Shown: positions 24,970 to 33,780, counted from the stretch's first letter. The stretch is 64,000 bases of DNA from Halobacillus campisalis (GCF_030345335.1 NZ_JAPVRC010000002.1:619367-683366); one strand, 5' to 3'. Notes: generated by a model from the letters alone, not told the origin. Program-made: numbers and translations.

Positions 24970-25965
24970 TTAAGATGAAGCTATATATTTTTTAGCCCTT
25001 TCATCCTGGAGCCAGCACTCAACCGCGTGGGTTTGACTCAGCTCTGTTTGAAAGGGATAAATACGGGAACACACTTCCATTGCTTTTGGACATCTGGCTG
25101 TAAACGGACACCCCTCTGGAGGAGCAAATAAATCTGGGGGAGTACCATCGATAGGTATAAGCCTTTCGCCTTTTTGATCGAGGCGGGGGACTGAATTCAG
25201 CAGTCCTTGAGTATAGGGATGATTAGGATGGTAAAATATTTCCTGACGCGTGCCGGTTTCAATGACTTTTCCTGCATACATGACAGCTATTCGATTCGCC
25301 ACCTTCGCCACGATTCCTAAATCATGAGTGATAAGGATAATGGACACGCCGGTTTCGCGCTGGATTTTCTGGAACAATTGCAAAATTTGAGCTTGAATCG
25401 TGACATCGAGTGCTGTAGTCGGTTCATCTGCGATCAATAACTCAGGTTCGCAAATCAGTGCCATAGCAATGACAATTCGCTGTCTCATTCCACCACTGAA
25501 TTGGTGAGGATACTGCTTCATCCTCTCATCAGGGTTAGGAATGCCGACAAGCTTCAACATGTCGATCGCATGATGATTGGCTTGCTTTGCCGAAATTTTG
25601 CGGTGCTGTTTTATTCCCTCAGTCAACTGGTCGCCGATTGTGAGGGTAGGATTCAAGGCAGTCATAGGATCCTGGAAAATCATCGATATATCAACGCCTC
25701 GGATTTTCCTGACCTCTTTGTTGGAAAGCTTCGTCATATCTTTTCCTTTAAAGTGGATGGAGCCATGTTTAATCTTGCCTGGGGGTGAAGGGATGAGCTT
25801 CATGATGCTGTTAGCTGTTACACTCTTTCCACAACCTGATTCACCCACGATGGCAAGAGTCTCCCCTTTATACAATTCCAAATTCACTCCGCGGACAGCT
25901 TGTACCTCCCCTCCATAAGTTACGAAGGAAACATGGAGGTCTTTAATATCGAGAATTTTATCCAT
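24970..25965 (-). CDS. dppD: Dipeptide ABC transporter ATPase DppD
   Basis: A protein of 331 aa. Walker A VGESGCGKSVTANS, signature QFSGGMRQRIVIAMAL, Walker B LLIADEPTTALDVT and the C-terminal oligopeptide-transporter Cys region CPFTARCPKAMEVC. Together with YkfD it energises the DppBC permease. Confidence 0.93.
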   Translation of the reverse strand: MDKILDIKDLHVSFVTYGGEVQAVRGVNLELYKGETLAIVGESGCGKSVTANSIMKLIPSPPGKIKHGSIHFKGKDMTKLSNKEVRKIRGVDISMIFQDPMTALNPTLTIGDQLTEGIKQHRKISAKQANHHAIDMLKLVGIPNPDERMKQYPHQFSGGMRQRIVIAMALICEPELLIADEPTTALDVTIQAQILQLFQKIQRETGVSIILITHDLGIVAKVANRIAVMYAGKVIETGTRQEIFYHPNHPYTQGLLNSVPRLDQKGERLIPIDGTPPDLFAPPEGCPFTARCPKAMEVCSRIYPFQTELSQTHAVECWLQDERAKKYIASS

Positions 25966-25969
25966 TCAA

Positions 25970-26923
25970 TTATCTCCTTAATTTAGGGTCTAGTGCGTCT
26001 TGGAGTCCGTCACCTAACACATTGAAAGCAAACATAGTAGCTGATATGAAAAAAGCAGGGAAGAATAAACGCCACCAATGTCCAGATAATATGGTTCCTA
26101 AAGCATCGTTTGCCATCACTCCCCAACTTGCGAACGGGGATTGTATACCAAGTCCTAGAAAGCTGAGAAACGCTTCAGCGAAGATGGCAGTCGGCACAGT
26201 AAGTGTCATCTGGACAATGATTGGTCCCATCGTATTAGGGAGCAAGTTTTTACGAATGATCCTCTTTGTTTTGGCTCCAAAAGATTGAGAAGCAAGTACG
26301 AATTCATTGTGTTTGATTTGAAGTACCTGCCCTCTCACTATTCTTGCCATTCCTACCCAGCCAGTTACTGTTAACGCAATAATGATCGTAAGCAGGCTCG
26401 GCCCCATGACAACCAAAAGTAAGATGACGACTAGTAAGTAAGGAAGCCCATATAAGATTTCGATAATCCGCATCATTACATTATCAGTGCGGCCGCCTTT
26501 GTAACCTGAAATTCCTCCGTATGTAACTCCGATGAAGAAGTCTATGAAGGCTGCCATCAATCCGACGAATAAGGAAATGCGGGCTCCATACCAAGTCCGC
26601 GTGAAAACATCTCGTCCAAGATCGTCAGTGCCGAACCAGTGAGTCACTGAAGGAGATTGGTTTTGATTAGAAAGTACTTGCTCAGATACAGAATGTGGAG
26701 ATAAAATCGGGCCGAATACGGCCATTATTCCCAGGAATACAAGAAAGAAAAAGCCGGACATGGCTAATTTGTTCTTCTTTAATCTTCTCCAGGCATCTTG
26801 CCAGTAAGAGAGAGAGGGGCGAACCACACTTTCAGCCTGTTGTTCATCTTTTTCTTTCGGTTTAAACCATTCATCAGGAACCTCGTGGTGGTGAGTCTCT
26901 TTTTCTCGAGCAGCAGGAAGCAT
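25970..26923 (-). CDS. dppC: Dipeptide ABC transporter permease DppC
   Basis: A protein of 317 aa: a cytoplasmic N-terminal tail of about 50 residues, then about six membrane helices. It carries the OppC-type WFGTDDLGRDVFTR motif and an EAA loop (ASQSFGAKTKRIIRKNLLPN). Forms the membrane channel with DppB, whose stop is 2 nt upstream. Confidence 0.93.
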   Translation of the reverse strand: MLPAAREKETHHHEVPDEWFKPKEKDEQQAESVVRPSLSYWQDAWRRLKKNKLAMSGFFFLVFLGIMAVFGPILSPHSVSEQVLSNQNQSPSVTHWFGTDDLGRDVFTRTWYGARISLFVGLMAAFIDFFIGVTYGGISGYKGGRTDNVMMRIIEILYGLPYLLVVILLLVVMGPSLLTIIIALTVTGWVGMARIVRGQVLQIKHNEFVLASQSFGAKTKRIIRKNLLPNTMGPIIVQMTLTVPTAIFAEAFLSFLGLGIQSPFASWGVMANDALGTILSGHWWRLFFPAFFISATMFAFNVLGDGLQDALDPKLRR

Positions 26924-26925
26924 GG

Positions 26926-27858
26926 TTATCCACCTCCTTCATCGTGTAATTTGATTCTAGGATCCAGCAGCCCGTAAGCGATGTCCACGAGAAATAACAT
27001 AAAAACTAGAAATGCACTGTAAAATACGGTTGTTCCCATGATCACTGGATAATCACGCTGGTTAATGCTGTCAACGAAATACTTACCCATTCCAGGAATT
27101 GCAAAGATTTTTTCGATAACGAATGTGCCTGTGAGAATACCTGCCATCAGCGTTCCTAAAATTGTTACAACTGGCATCAGAGCATTCCTCAGTGCATGCT
27201 TAATGATTACTTTAACCGGAGAAAGACCTTTAGCACGTGCGGTTTTAATGTAATCCTGGGTCAATGTTTCCAGCATGCTCGAACGGGTGAGACGGGCAAT
27301 GATTGCCATAGGGCCCGTCGCAAGTGCGAGAATGGGAAGAACCATATGAGCAGGAGAGCTCCACGTAGCCGCAGGGAAAAAGTCTCGATTTACGGCAAGC
27401 TCTTGAATCAGCAGAGTAGCAAGGACGAAGTTAGGAACTGATATCCCTAGGACAGCGACTGTCATGGCGATATAGTCGATGAGACCGTTATGTTTAAGGG
27501 CAGCGAATACTCCTAAGGCAATACCCGAGATGACAGCCGTAAGTATCGTCCAAATGCCCAACTCTGCTGAAATAGGAAATCCTCTGCTCAATAAGGAATT
27601 CACTGTTTCCGTCGGTTGTTTAATTGAAGGACCAAAATCCAATGTCGCAATAGATTTAAGATAAAGTACGTATTGGACAATCAGCGGTTCGTCTAGATTG
27701 AAGTGAGCTTCTAAGTTTTGCTGAACAGCTTCGTTCGTCGAGCGCTCTTCATTCAAAGGTGAACCGGGCAGTAAGTTCATGAGAAAAAAAGTAAGAGTGG
27801 CGATAATTAAAACAGTGATCACCATTAAAGCGAAACGCTTTATTATGTATTTTGCCAT
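26926..27858 (-). CDS. dppB: Dipeptide ABC transporter permease DppB
   Basis: A protein of 310 aa with six membrane helices. OppB-type features: an N-terminal helix, NLLPGSPL, the EAA loop TARAKGLSPVKVIIKHALRN, and the pore segment GTFVIEKIFAIPGMGKYFVD. Partner of DppC. Confidence 0.93.
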   Translation of the reverse strand: MAKYIIKRFALMVITVLIIATLTFFLMNLLPGSPLNEERSTNEAVQQNLEAHFNLDEPLIVQYVLYLKSIATLDFGPSIKQPTETVNSLLSRGFPISAELGIWTILTAVISGIALGVFAALKHNGLIDYIAMTVAVLGISVPNFVLATLLIQELAVNRDFFPAATWSSPAHMVLPILALATGPMAIIARLTRSSMLETLTQDYIKTARAKGLSPVKVIIKHALRNALMPVVTILGTLMAGILTGTFVIEKIFAIPGMGKYFVDSINQRDYPVIMGTTVFYSAFLVFMLFLVDIAYGLLDPRIKLHDEGGG

Positions 27859-27869
27859 TCGTTCTCCCC

Positions 27870-28694
27870 CTAGTTGAATGTGGTGCGCATCGCAAGTTCA
27901 GTCATGACAAGCATTGCTTGGTACGCTTCTAAAATATCTTTAGCTTTGAAAGCTACGGTAGTAGAGTTTGGTTCTATTTTAGTTCCAGGCATGAGGCTTG
28001 CCCACTCGGCTTGTCCGTAGTTAGCAAACTCTATCCGTAGAGTTGGGGAAGCAGGAGGCGTCAAAGGTTCAGCACTGCTCAGGTTATGTATTGCTTTCTC
28101 AGTTTTATTTTGTAAAAGTACGCCGGCCTTTTTTGGAGTCAAGGTCTTAACAGCGGATCTGGAAATTGATTCTTTCACTACCGCAGTCACTATGTTTGGA
28201 ATGAGCTGTTCAGCCTCATCGGCCACACGGTCATCTCCTGCTACCATTAAAATAGGAACTTCGTAGTAACCGGCGAGATAAGCATTCAATCCCAGTTCTC
28301 CAACCGCCACATCATTTATGTAAAAGTTCCGTACGCCGAAGGTCATCGAATGGGACATAACTCCAGGCTGAGCGGCCCGAGCATGATAACCGAGAAAAAT
28401 AGCCCCGTCACAGGAGGAGTCAAGTCCCTGCACCATCGAAAGTGGCTTGACATCTCCGGTAATCAGCTGAGCATCTGGGTAAAGGTCCTCAACGAGCAAA
28501 TTGTTCATTTTTGAATGACTATCATTGACGAGTATTTCACTTGCTTGATTAGCGATGGCTGATTCGATGACATAGTTGACTTCATCGGTCATCAACTTTC
28601 GTCCTCGCTCGTAATTATGTTTAGAAGAGTCGACATAAGTGGCATCAGGTAATCCCGTAATCCCCTCCATATCAACCGATACGTAAAGCTTCAT
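27870..28694 (-). CDS. dppA: D-aminopeptidase DppA
   Basis: A protein of 274 aa of the M55 family: zinc ligands in YVSVDMEGITG, then VNDSHSKMNN and FLGYHARA. Releases D-Ala from D-Ala-D-Ala and similar peptides, cytoplasmic. Start ATG 28694 with a perfect AAAGGAGG. First gene of the nine-gene dppABCDE-ykfABCD operon, whose order is as in B. subtilis. Confidence 0.94.
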   Translation of the reverse strand: MKLYVSVDMEGITGLPDATYVDSSKHNYERGRKLMTDEVNYVIESAIANQASEILVNDSHSKMNNLLVEDLYPDAQLITGDVKPLSMVQGLDSSCDGAIFLGYHARAAQPGVMSHSMTFGVRNFYINDVAVGELGLNAYLAGYYEVPILMVAGDDRVADEAEQLIPNIVTAVVKESISRSAVKTLTPKKAGVLLQNKTEKAIHNLSSAEPLTPPASPTLRIEFANYGQAEWASLMPGTKIEPNSTTVAFKAKDILEAYQAMLVMTELAMRTTFN

Positions 28695-28729
28695 ATACTG
28701 TCCTCCTTTTATTTGTGTGTAAAATTAGT

Positions 28730-28744
28730 AATTTTCTAATAATT
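28730..28744. promoter_or_regulatory. CodY box at the dpp promoter
   Basis: AATTTTCTAATAATT agrees with the CodY consensus AATTTTCWGAAAATT at 13 of 15 positions. It overlaps the predicted -10 box, so CodY would block initiation when branched-chain amino acids and GTP are plentiful. The dpp operon is an established CodY target in B. subtilis. Confidence 0.7.
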
Positions 28745-28770
28745 TTATCAACATTTTACAAAAAAGGCAA
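28742..28770 (-). promoter_or_regulatory. Promoter of the dpp-ykf operon
   Basis: On the minus strand, TTGCCT (28765-28770), a 17-bp spacer and TAAAAT (28742-28747), about 45 nt upstream of dppA. Confidence 0.6.
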
Positions 28771-28792
28771 TGAAAATTGAGACAATATAACG

Positions 28793-28806
28793 TGAAAACA
28801 CTTTCA
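28793..28806. promoter_or_regulatory. cre-like CcpA site
   Basis: TGAAAACACTTTCA differs from a good cre site (TGAAAACGCTTTCA) by one centre base. It lies just upstream of the dpp -35 box, where CcpA could repress or activate. The remaining part of this 28695-29041 interval is AT-rich, with an 8-bp hairpin (28990-28997 with 29009-29016) before the next gene. Confidence 0.5.
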
Positions 28807-29041
28807 CTATTAAAATTTATTTTCATATGTTCGTTCCTTTCATAAACCTCATTTATTAAATAAAAAATAACCAAACCTATCTTCAAGATAAGGGAGCTAT
28901 CGAAAAGCCAATACTGAGATTTAACAGAGCAAATTTTAATCTCGTTTTAGAAAGATGGAATTGGGGAATAGAATTTTAGTCAAAAGCTTAAGCTAGAAGT
29001 ATATTGGCTCTAGCTTGTTTAATAGGTGAGGAGGCCTGAAT

Positions 29042-29734
29042 GTGCTATTTTCAGGGACAAGAACTTCGGACCTCTCAAAGACTTCTATTTTCATCATTGT
29101 GTTTGGCCTTCTAATCTTAGGCGGCGGGGCTTATGGTTTTACTGAAATCGGGGATGAGGTTCTAGAACAAGAAAAGTTCGCAGTTGATGCCGCAGCAGTT
29201 GATATAGTTGGAAATGCTGATGGTACTTGGATCGACACGGCAATGGGCTGGGTAACGGAAGCAGGATCCGTTACTGTGATTACGATATTATCTGTAATCA
29301 TGATCATAAGTTTATTATTTTTCATTCCTTATAGTAAATGGGTTGCCGTTTACTTAGCGGTAAGTATGATTGGAATTAGTCTGTTGACGTCTGGGTTAAA
29401 AAGTCTTTTCGGCAGGGACCGTCCTGAGCTGCTCGAGCAATATGATGGAACAGGATACAGCTTTCCGAGTGGACATACAACGGGGTCTACTGTGTTTTAC
29501 GGTTTTATGATTTATTTGATAGTTGTTAGTCCTTTAAGCAAACCAGTTAAGTGGCTGGTCAATATTTTGTTATTCCTAATGATTTTAGCGGTTTCACTGA
29601 GCCGGGTATTTTTGAATGTCCATTATCTGACGGATATCCTCGGTGGGCTGGCGTTAGGTTTCTCGTGGCTGCTTGTGTGTATTGCTGCTTTAGAGATTAT
29701 GCTTTGGAGAGGACGCAGGAAAAAAATAACTTGA
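29042..29734 (+). CDS. PAP2-family membrane phosphatase
   Basis: A protein of 230 aa with about six membrane helices. The three PAP2 phosphatase motifs are intact: KSLFGRDRP, YSFPSGHTTGS and SRVFLNVHYLTDILGG. Acts on lipid phosphates such as undecaprenyl pyrophosphate or phosphatidic acid on the outer face of the membrane. Starts at GTG 29042 with GAGGAGG at good distance; divergent from dppA. Confidence 0.9.
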   Translation: MLFSGTRTSDLSKTSIFIIVFGLLILGGGAYGFTEIGDEVLEQEKFAVDAAAVDIVGNADGTWIDTAMGWVTEAGSVTVITILSVIMIISLLFFIPYSKWVAVYLAVSMIGISLLTSGLKSLFGRDRPELLEQYDGTGYSFPSGHTTGSTVFYGFMIYLIVVSPLSKPVKWLVNILLFLMILAVSLSRVFLNVHYLTDILGGLALGFSWLLVCIAALEIMLWRGRRKKIT

Positions 29735-29758
29735 TGAGGTGTAAAGGAGAGGAAACAA

Positions 29759-29926
29759 ATGCTTTATATTGTAGCAATATTTCTACCACCGATTGCCGTT
29801 TTATTTACGGGACAATTCACGAAAGCGCTGCTTAATTTATTGCTTACTATGATCTTTTTCGTACCAGGAGCTATACATGCAGCAGTGGTTGTCAAAGACC
29901 ACTATGACAAACAAAAAGCTCATTAG
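29759..29926 (+). CDS. Pmp3/YqaE-like small membrane protein
   Basis: A protein of 55 aa with a strong AAAGGAG ribosome site, 24 nt after the PAP2 stop, so probably cotranscribed. Two hydrophobic helices: LYIVAIFLPPIAVLFTGQF and LLNLLLTMIFFVPGAIHAA, the layout of the Pmp3/YqaE family with its central Pro-Pro and P-G-hydrophobic-H-A segment. Such proteins influence membrane potential and salt tolerance in yeast and plants; the bacterial role is unclear. Confidence 0.8.
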   Translation: MLYIVAIFLPPIAVLFTGQFTKALLNLLLTMIFFVPGAIHAAVVVKDHYDKQKAH

Positions 29927-29950
29927 GCCACAGCCTAATGAGCTTTTTTT
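29913..29950 (+). terminator. Bidirectional terminator between the Pmp3-like gene and queE
   Basis: A 16-bp perfect stem (29913-29928 with 29933-29948) with poly-A and poly-T sides; it overlaps the last codons of the small gene. Confidence 0.9.
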
Positions 29951-29952
29951 GT

Positions 29953-30681
29953 CTATACTCCTCTTTTATTTCCCCACAAAAGGGCATGGACCTGTGGGAG
30001 AACTCTTACGTGGTTAAGGGCAGTCGATTCCATAACCTTGTCAATCAGCCACTCATATTTAGAAAGAAGGTCAGAGGCCAGACGGTCAGGCTCCACTTCT
30101 TCTAAATCATCATTTCCAACCTGCAAGAAAAAAGGTACTTCAGGATATCGCGCATGGACGTATTCCGCATATTGAAGGTCTTCATCGTTAAATATGACGA
30201 CTTTAATACTCGTATGAGCAAGACGACCATTGTTTTTCTGCTTTATTATAATATCGTCGAGGATTTTCCAGTTTGTCTGCATTTTAGAACTGGGCGGCTT
30301 AGGTGAAATCGTTAAATCATCGATATCTGTAAACCACTCCTGCCAGCGGCTTCCTTGAGTTTCAAGGGCTATTTGAATGTTCTGCTCATGAAGTAGTGCA
30401 ATCAATTCATGAAGGGGCTTCAATAATGCTGGGTTCCCGCCGGAAATCGTCACGTGGTCAAATTTTTGACCGCCTACTTCACGAAGTTCATTCATGATTT
30501 CTTCAGCAGTCATTCTGCGGACTTCTTCTTTGGCGCTCCCGTCCCATGTAAAAGCAGAATCACACCAAGAGCAACTGTAGTCGCAGCCGGCAGTTCTGAC
30601 AAACATCGTTTTTCTACCAACTACCATTCCTTCTCCTTGAATTGTAGGCCCGAATATTTCGAGAACAGGAAATTTATTCAT
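29953..30681 (-). CDS. queE: 7-carboxy-7-deazaguanine synthase QueE
   Basis: A protein of 242 aa, radical SAM. The cluster motif is CDYSCSWCD (C-x3-C-x2-C); FGPTIQGEGM near the N-terminus and the later TISGGNPAL are typical. Makes CDG from CPH4 in queuosine synthesis. Overlaps queD by 8 nt. Confidence 0.93.
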   Translation of the reverse strand: MNKFPVLEIFGPTIQGEGMVVGRKTMFVRTAGCDYSCSWCDSAFTWDGSAKEEVRRMTAEEIMNELREVGGQKFDHVTISGGNPALLKPLHELIALLHEQNIQIALETQGSRWQEWFTDIDDLTISPKPPSSKMQTNWKILDDIIIKQKNNGRLAHTSIKVVIFNDEDLQYAEYVHARYPEVPFFLQVGNDDLEEVEPDRLASDLLSKYEWLIDKVMESTALNHVRVLPQVHALLWGNKRGV

Positions 30682-31144
30682 TTTCCATCCACTCCCGTCT
30701 TACTTCGGCATAACTCGTAGGTGTTTCATAAAGCTTAACGAATTCCACGCGATAATCATCACGCTCTCCTAGTAAAGCTTCCTGCATTTTTTCATAAATC
30801 CATACGACCATATTTTCTGCCGTTGTATTCATATGCGGCAAAGTATCATTAAGATAACGATGATCGAGGTGAATCTCTATTTGATCTTTCCAAATGCGCT
30901 TTACGTCTCCAAAATCAATGACAAGTCCGATTTCATCGGTATAGCCGCTTATTCCGAAAATCACTTTATAGGTATGACCGTGAAGATTTTTACATTTCCC
31001 CTCATAACAATGGAGGTGGTGGGCGGCATCGAACGTAAACTCTTTACTGATCATTACACGTTTATTATGGTACTTCAGTTCGTGTTTTTGGATGTCTTCA
31101 TTTATTTTTTGAAGGTTTTCTACGATTGTAAAACCGAACATCAT
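30674..31144 (-). CDS. queD: 6-carboxy-5,6,7,8-tetrahydropterin synthase QueD
   Basis: A protein of 156 aa of the PTPS family. Zinc His residues and the catalytic Cys are in [20 protein letters not shown], with a second His in HLDHRYLND and the substrate Glu in [11 protein letters not shown]. Starts in an ATGA overlap with queC. Confidence 0.93.
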   Translation of the reverse strand: MMFGFTIVENLQKINEDIQKHELKYHNKRVMISKEFTFDAAHHLHCYEGKCKNLHGHTYKVIFGISGYTDEIGLVIDFGDVKRIWKDQIEIHLDHRYLNDTLPHMNTTAENMVVWIYEKMQEALLGERDDYRVEFVKLYETPTSYAEVRREWMENE

Positions 31145-31806
31145 GAATTCACCCCGGCTTTTTGGCCAATATACGCTTCAAGGCCGTTTCGACGGAGTGT
31201 ACAAGCCGGGCATTCACCGCAGCCATCGCCGCGCACCCCGTTATAGCATGTAAGCGTCTTTTCACGTACATATTCAAAAGCGTTTAACTGATCAGCCAGT
31301 TCCCAAGTTTGTGCTTTATCAAGCCACATTAACGGTGTATGAACGACAAATTGATCATCCATAGATAAATTCAAAGTTACATTCATCGATTTTATAAAAA
31401 TATCACGGCAGTCTGGATAGCCGCTGAAGTCGGTTTCGCATACGCCTGTAATGACGTGTTTAGCTCCTACTTGTTTGGCAAGTATTGTGGCAAAAGATAA
31501 AAATAGAAGGTTTCTTCCTGGTACGAAAGTAGAAGGGAGTCCGCCATCTTCTCCGTCTTTCACTTCGATTTCATCACGAGTTAACGCATTAGGTGCTAGT
31601 TGACTGAGAAGTGACATATCAAGCACATGGTGCTTAACTTTCAATTCGTCTGCAATTTCTTTTGCGACTTGTATTTCCTGATTGTGACGCTGATTATAAT
31701 CAAAAGTTACAGCCTCGACCTCATCATAATGTTCAAGAGCCCAGAAGAGACATGTAGTACTATCCTGACCTCCGCTGAAAACGACAACTGCTTTATTTTT
31801 TTCCAT
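31141..31806 (-). CDS. queC: 7-cyano-7-deazaguanine synthase QueC
   Basis: A protein of 221 aa. PP-loop ATP site [17 protein letters not shown] and zinc-binding Cys set in [21 protein letters not shown]. Converts CDG to preQ0. First gene of queCDE, directly under the preQ1 riboswitch; queF, the usual fourth gene in B. subtilis, is not in this operon. Confidence 0.94.
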   Translation of the reverse strand: MEKNKAVVVFSGGQDSTTCLFWALEHYDEVEAVTFDYNQRHNQEIQVAKEIADELKVKHHVLDMSLLSQLAPNALTRDEIEVKDGEDGGLPSTFVPGRNLLFLSFATILAKQVGAKHVITGVCETDFSGYPDCRDIFIKSMNVTLNLSMDDQFVVHTPLMWLDKAQTWELADQLNAFEYVREKTLTCYNGVRGDGCGECPACTLRRNGLEAYIGQKAGVNS

Positions 31807-31852
31807 AAAAAAATTCCCCTTTCAAAATTGAAAAAGAGAATCCCAGTAACCC

Positions 31853-31891
31853 AAAAAACATAATATACCGTACCTTATAATAGGTGCAGTA
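31853..31891 (-). terminator. Attenuator hairpin behind the preQ1 riboswitch
   Basis: TACTGCACCT pairs with AGGTACGGTA (one mismatch and one G-U) in minus-strand RNA, followed shortly by six T. Placed between the aptamer and queC, it fits transcription termination when preQ1 is bound. Confidence 0.65.
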
Positions 31892-31897
31892 CCATTC

Positions 31898-31931
31898 TTA
31901 GTTTTTTATAGAGGGTGTAGCTAGAACCTCT
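31898..31931 (-). promoter_or_regulatory. PreQ1-I riboswitch aptamer
   Basis: The minus strand reads AGAGGTTCTAGCTACACCCT followed by CTATAAAAAACTAA, an essentially exact match to the class I preQ1 aptamer: AGAGG/CCTCT stem, C-rich loop and A-rich tail that forms the H-type pseudoknot. It lies about 90 nt upstream of queC. Confidence 0.93.
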
Positions 31932-32127
31932 CCTGCTGAATGGCAGACTTTATAAAATTGAACAAAATATATTATAACATACTATTTATGAATGTCTGAA
32001 AAAATCCGGTTTCTAGACTGATACACTTAGTAAGAAAAAGATCAAGATAGATTGACGTAACAAGTCTTAATTTGTATAATTAATTTACAGAATAGTTTGA
32101 ATATTAAATGAAGGAGGAATGGACACT

Positions 32128-32514
32128 GTGGTGGAAGGACCTAGAAAAACAATGCCTCCAAGTCCTGGGATGAAGAAATCGTCCACTGGTTTAGACGAGA
32201 ATGTTGGTGGTCTTCTTGCTTATATTTTGGGGTTCATCACAGGAATTATTTTTTTGGTCATCGAAAAGGAAAACGAAAAGATTCGGTTTCATGCCATGCA
32301 GTCCACGATTACCTTTGGAGCACTTTTTGTTATAAGTCTAATAGTAAACTTCATTCCCATTATTGGTATTTTAATCAGCATGATCCTTGCTCCTCTTTCT
32401 ATTGTTTTATGGATTATTTTGATGGTGAAGGCTTATCAAGGAGAACGTTATCATTTACCTATAGCAGGGAAAATGGCGGAAGATCAATTAAGAAAAATGA
32501 CTGATAAAGTATGA
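32128..32514 (+). CDS. DUF4870 (Tic20-like) membrane protein
   Basis: About 128 aa. Three or four membrane helices with the DUF4870 hallmarks LLAYILGFITGIIFLVIEKE and KIRFHAMQSTI, plus a C-terminal KAYQGERYHLPIAG. Start: GTG 32128 has GGAGG about 9 nt upstream, while ATG 32119 is too close to it. Function unknown. Has its own terminator. Confidence 0.8.
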   Translation: MVEGPRKTMPPSPGMKKSSTGLDENVGGLLAYILGFITGIIFLVIEKENEKIRFHAMQSTITFGALFVISLIVNFIPIIGILISMILAPLSIVLWIILMVKAYQGERYHLPIAGKMAEDQLRKMTDKV

Positions 32515-32540
32515 GTGCGGGTACCATCCGCACTTTTTTT
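32514..32540 (+). terminator. Terminator of the DUF4870 gene
   Basis: AGTGCGG (32514-32520) pairs with CCGCACT (32528-32534), followed by six T. Confidence 0.85.
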
Positions 32541-32713
32541 ATGGAAAATTATATAAAAATATAAGAAAAATGTTTTATATTGTAAAAAATAGGATAGTAG
32601 TAAAGTAGCAAGGCAAGAAGCAGTCGTTTACGTCGATCTATCAGCTCTGATATACATAAAATACGTAGAGTCATTTACTTGTACCTTGCAAAAAAATGTC
32701 AAGGAGTGTTTGG

Positions 32714-33667
32714 ATGTTCAAAAAAGTAGTCCCCTTCTCTTTAGCCTTTTTATTTGCAGCCACTGCACCGCTTCAGGTTTCTGCAGAAGATACGAGTCCT
32801 GCAGAAGTTCTGAAAAAATCGAATGAAGCCATGTTGGAGCTTGATAGTTACTCCAGCGTGACAAAAATGGAGCAAACAATGACGGTTGCGGGAGAAGAAG
32901 TTATGTTTATGACAGAAGCAGAACAAGATATCACCCTGGATCCGTTTGCGATGCATCAAACTTCCACTACTTCAGGAATGGGACAAGAAGATGTAACGTT
33001 GGAATCCTACTGGACAGAGGATGGTTTCTTCCAGGAAGATCCTGAGCAAGGATGGATTAAAATGCCGGAGGAACTATCAGAAAGTATGGATGAAATGATA
33101 GGAATGGCCATGGCTGGGGATCAAGTAGCTCAAGCAGAAGAATTGGCTGAGGATATGAGTGTTGAAGATAAAGAGGATAGCTATCTATTAACCTTTGATG
33201 GCGATGGAGAAGATCTAATGGAGGCATCCATGGGTATGATGGAGTCTAACATGTCTGGTGAACAAGGTTCCATGATGGAAGAGATGATGAACCAAATCAC
33301 TATAAATGAAGTCAGCTATGAAATGACCATAGACAAAGAGTCCCACTACATGACACATCTTATGATGGACATGGATATGGAAATGGAAATGGAAGGCGAA
33401 AGCTCAACCACTTCTCAGTCTATGGACATGACGATTGACAACTTTAATGGTGTGGACACCATTACTGTACCTGAGGACATTGTAAATGGAGCCACTCCTC
33501 TAGAAGATAATATGATGGAAGAAGAAATGCCTGAAGAAGAAATGTCAGAAGAAGGTGGAGAACTTCCTGACACAGCGACCAATCAGCCGATGATAATACT
33601 TGCCGGATTGTCTTTAGCTGGTCTCGGTGGATTTCTAGTTTTCAGACGTCGTCCACAGCACCAATAG
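32714..33667 (+). CDS. Wall-anchored protein with LPDTA sortase signal (DUF6612-like)
   Basis: A protein of 317 aa from ATG 32714 (AAGGAG 7 nt upstream). Signal peptide ending near VSAED. A body resembling the DUF6612/LppX-type lipid-binding fold (EVLKKSNEAMLELDSYSS), unusually rich in Met and Glu between residues 180 and 270. The C-terminus is a sorting signal: LPDTAT, a hydrophobic stretch and RRRP. LPDTA/LPDTS signals are used by the class D sortase YhcS of B. subtilis; no sortase gene is nearby. Confidence 0.8.
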   Translation: MFKKVVPFSLAFLFAATAPLQVSAEDTSPAEVLKKSNEAMLELDSYSSVTKMEQTMTVAGEEVMFMTEAEQDITLDPFAMHQTSTTSGMGQEDVTLESYWTEDGFFQEDPEQGWIKMPEELSESMDEMIGMAMAGDQVAQAEELAEDMSVEDKEDSYLLTFDGDGEDLMEASMGMMESNMSGEQGSMMEEMMNQITINEVSYEMTIDKESHYMTHLMMDMDMEMEMEGESSTTSQSMDMTIDNFNGVDTITVPEDIVNGATPLEDNMMEEEMPEEEMSEEGGELPDTATNQPMIILAGLSLAGLGGFLVFRRRPQHQ

Positions 33668-33739
33668 TTTGTTCTTGGAAGAAACGCACATAAAGTTAAG
33701 CAGCTTCGTTTCTGTGGAGAGCTTGTGAAATAACTTATT

Positions 33740-33780
33740 AAATAGCAGACCAATCATATATGATTTGGTCTGCTATTTGC
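33740..33780 (+). terminator. Terminator of the sortase substrate gene
   Basis: AAATAGCAGACCA (33740-33752) pairs with TGGTCTGCTATTT (33766-33778), with further ATCATA/TATGAT pairing inside. Confidence 0.8.

Noticed and set aside
28771..28786. A second AATTTTC half-site (minus strand) upstream of dppA as another CodY box
   Set aside because: Only about 10 of 15 positions match, below what I would trust beside the clear 13/15 site.
29551..29835. A 94-codon frame overlapping the PAP2 end
   Set aside because: Out of frame with both PAP2 and the Pmp3-like gene, each of which has proper ribosome sites and family motifs.
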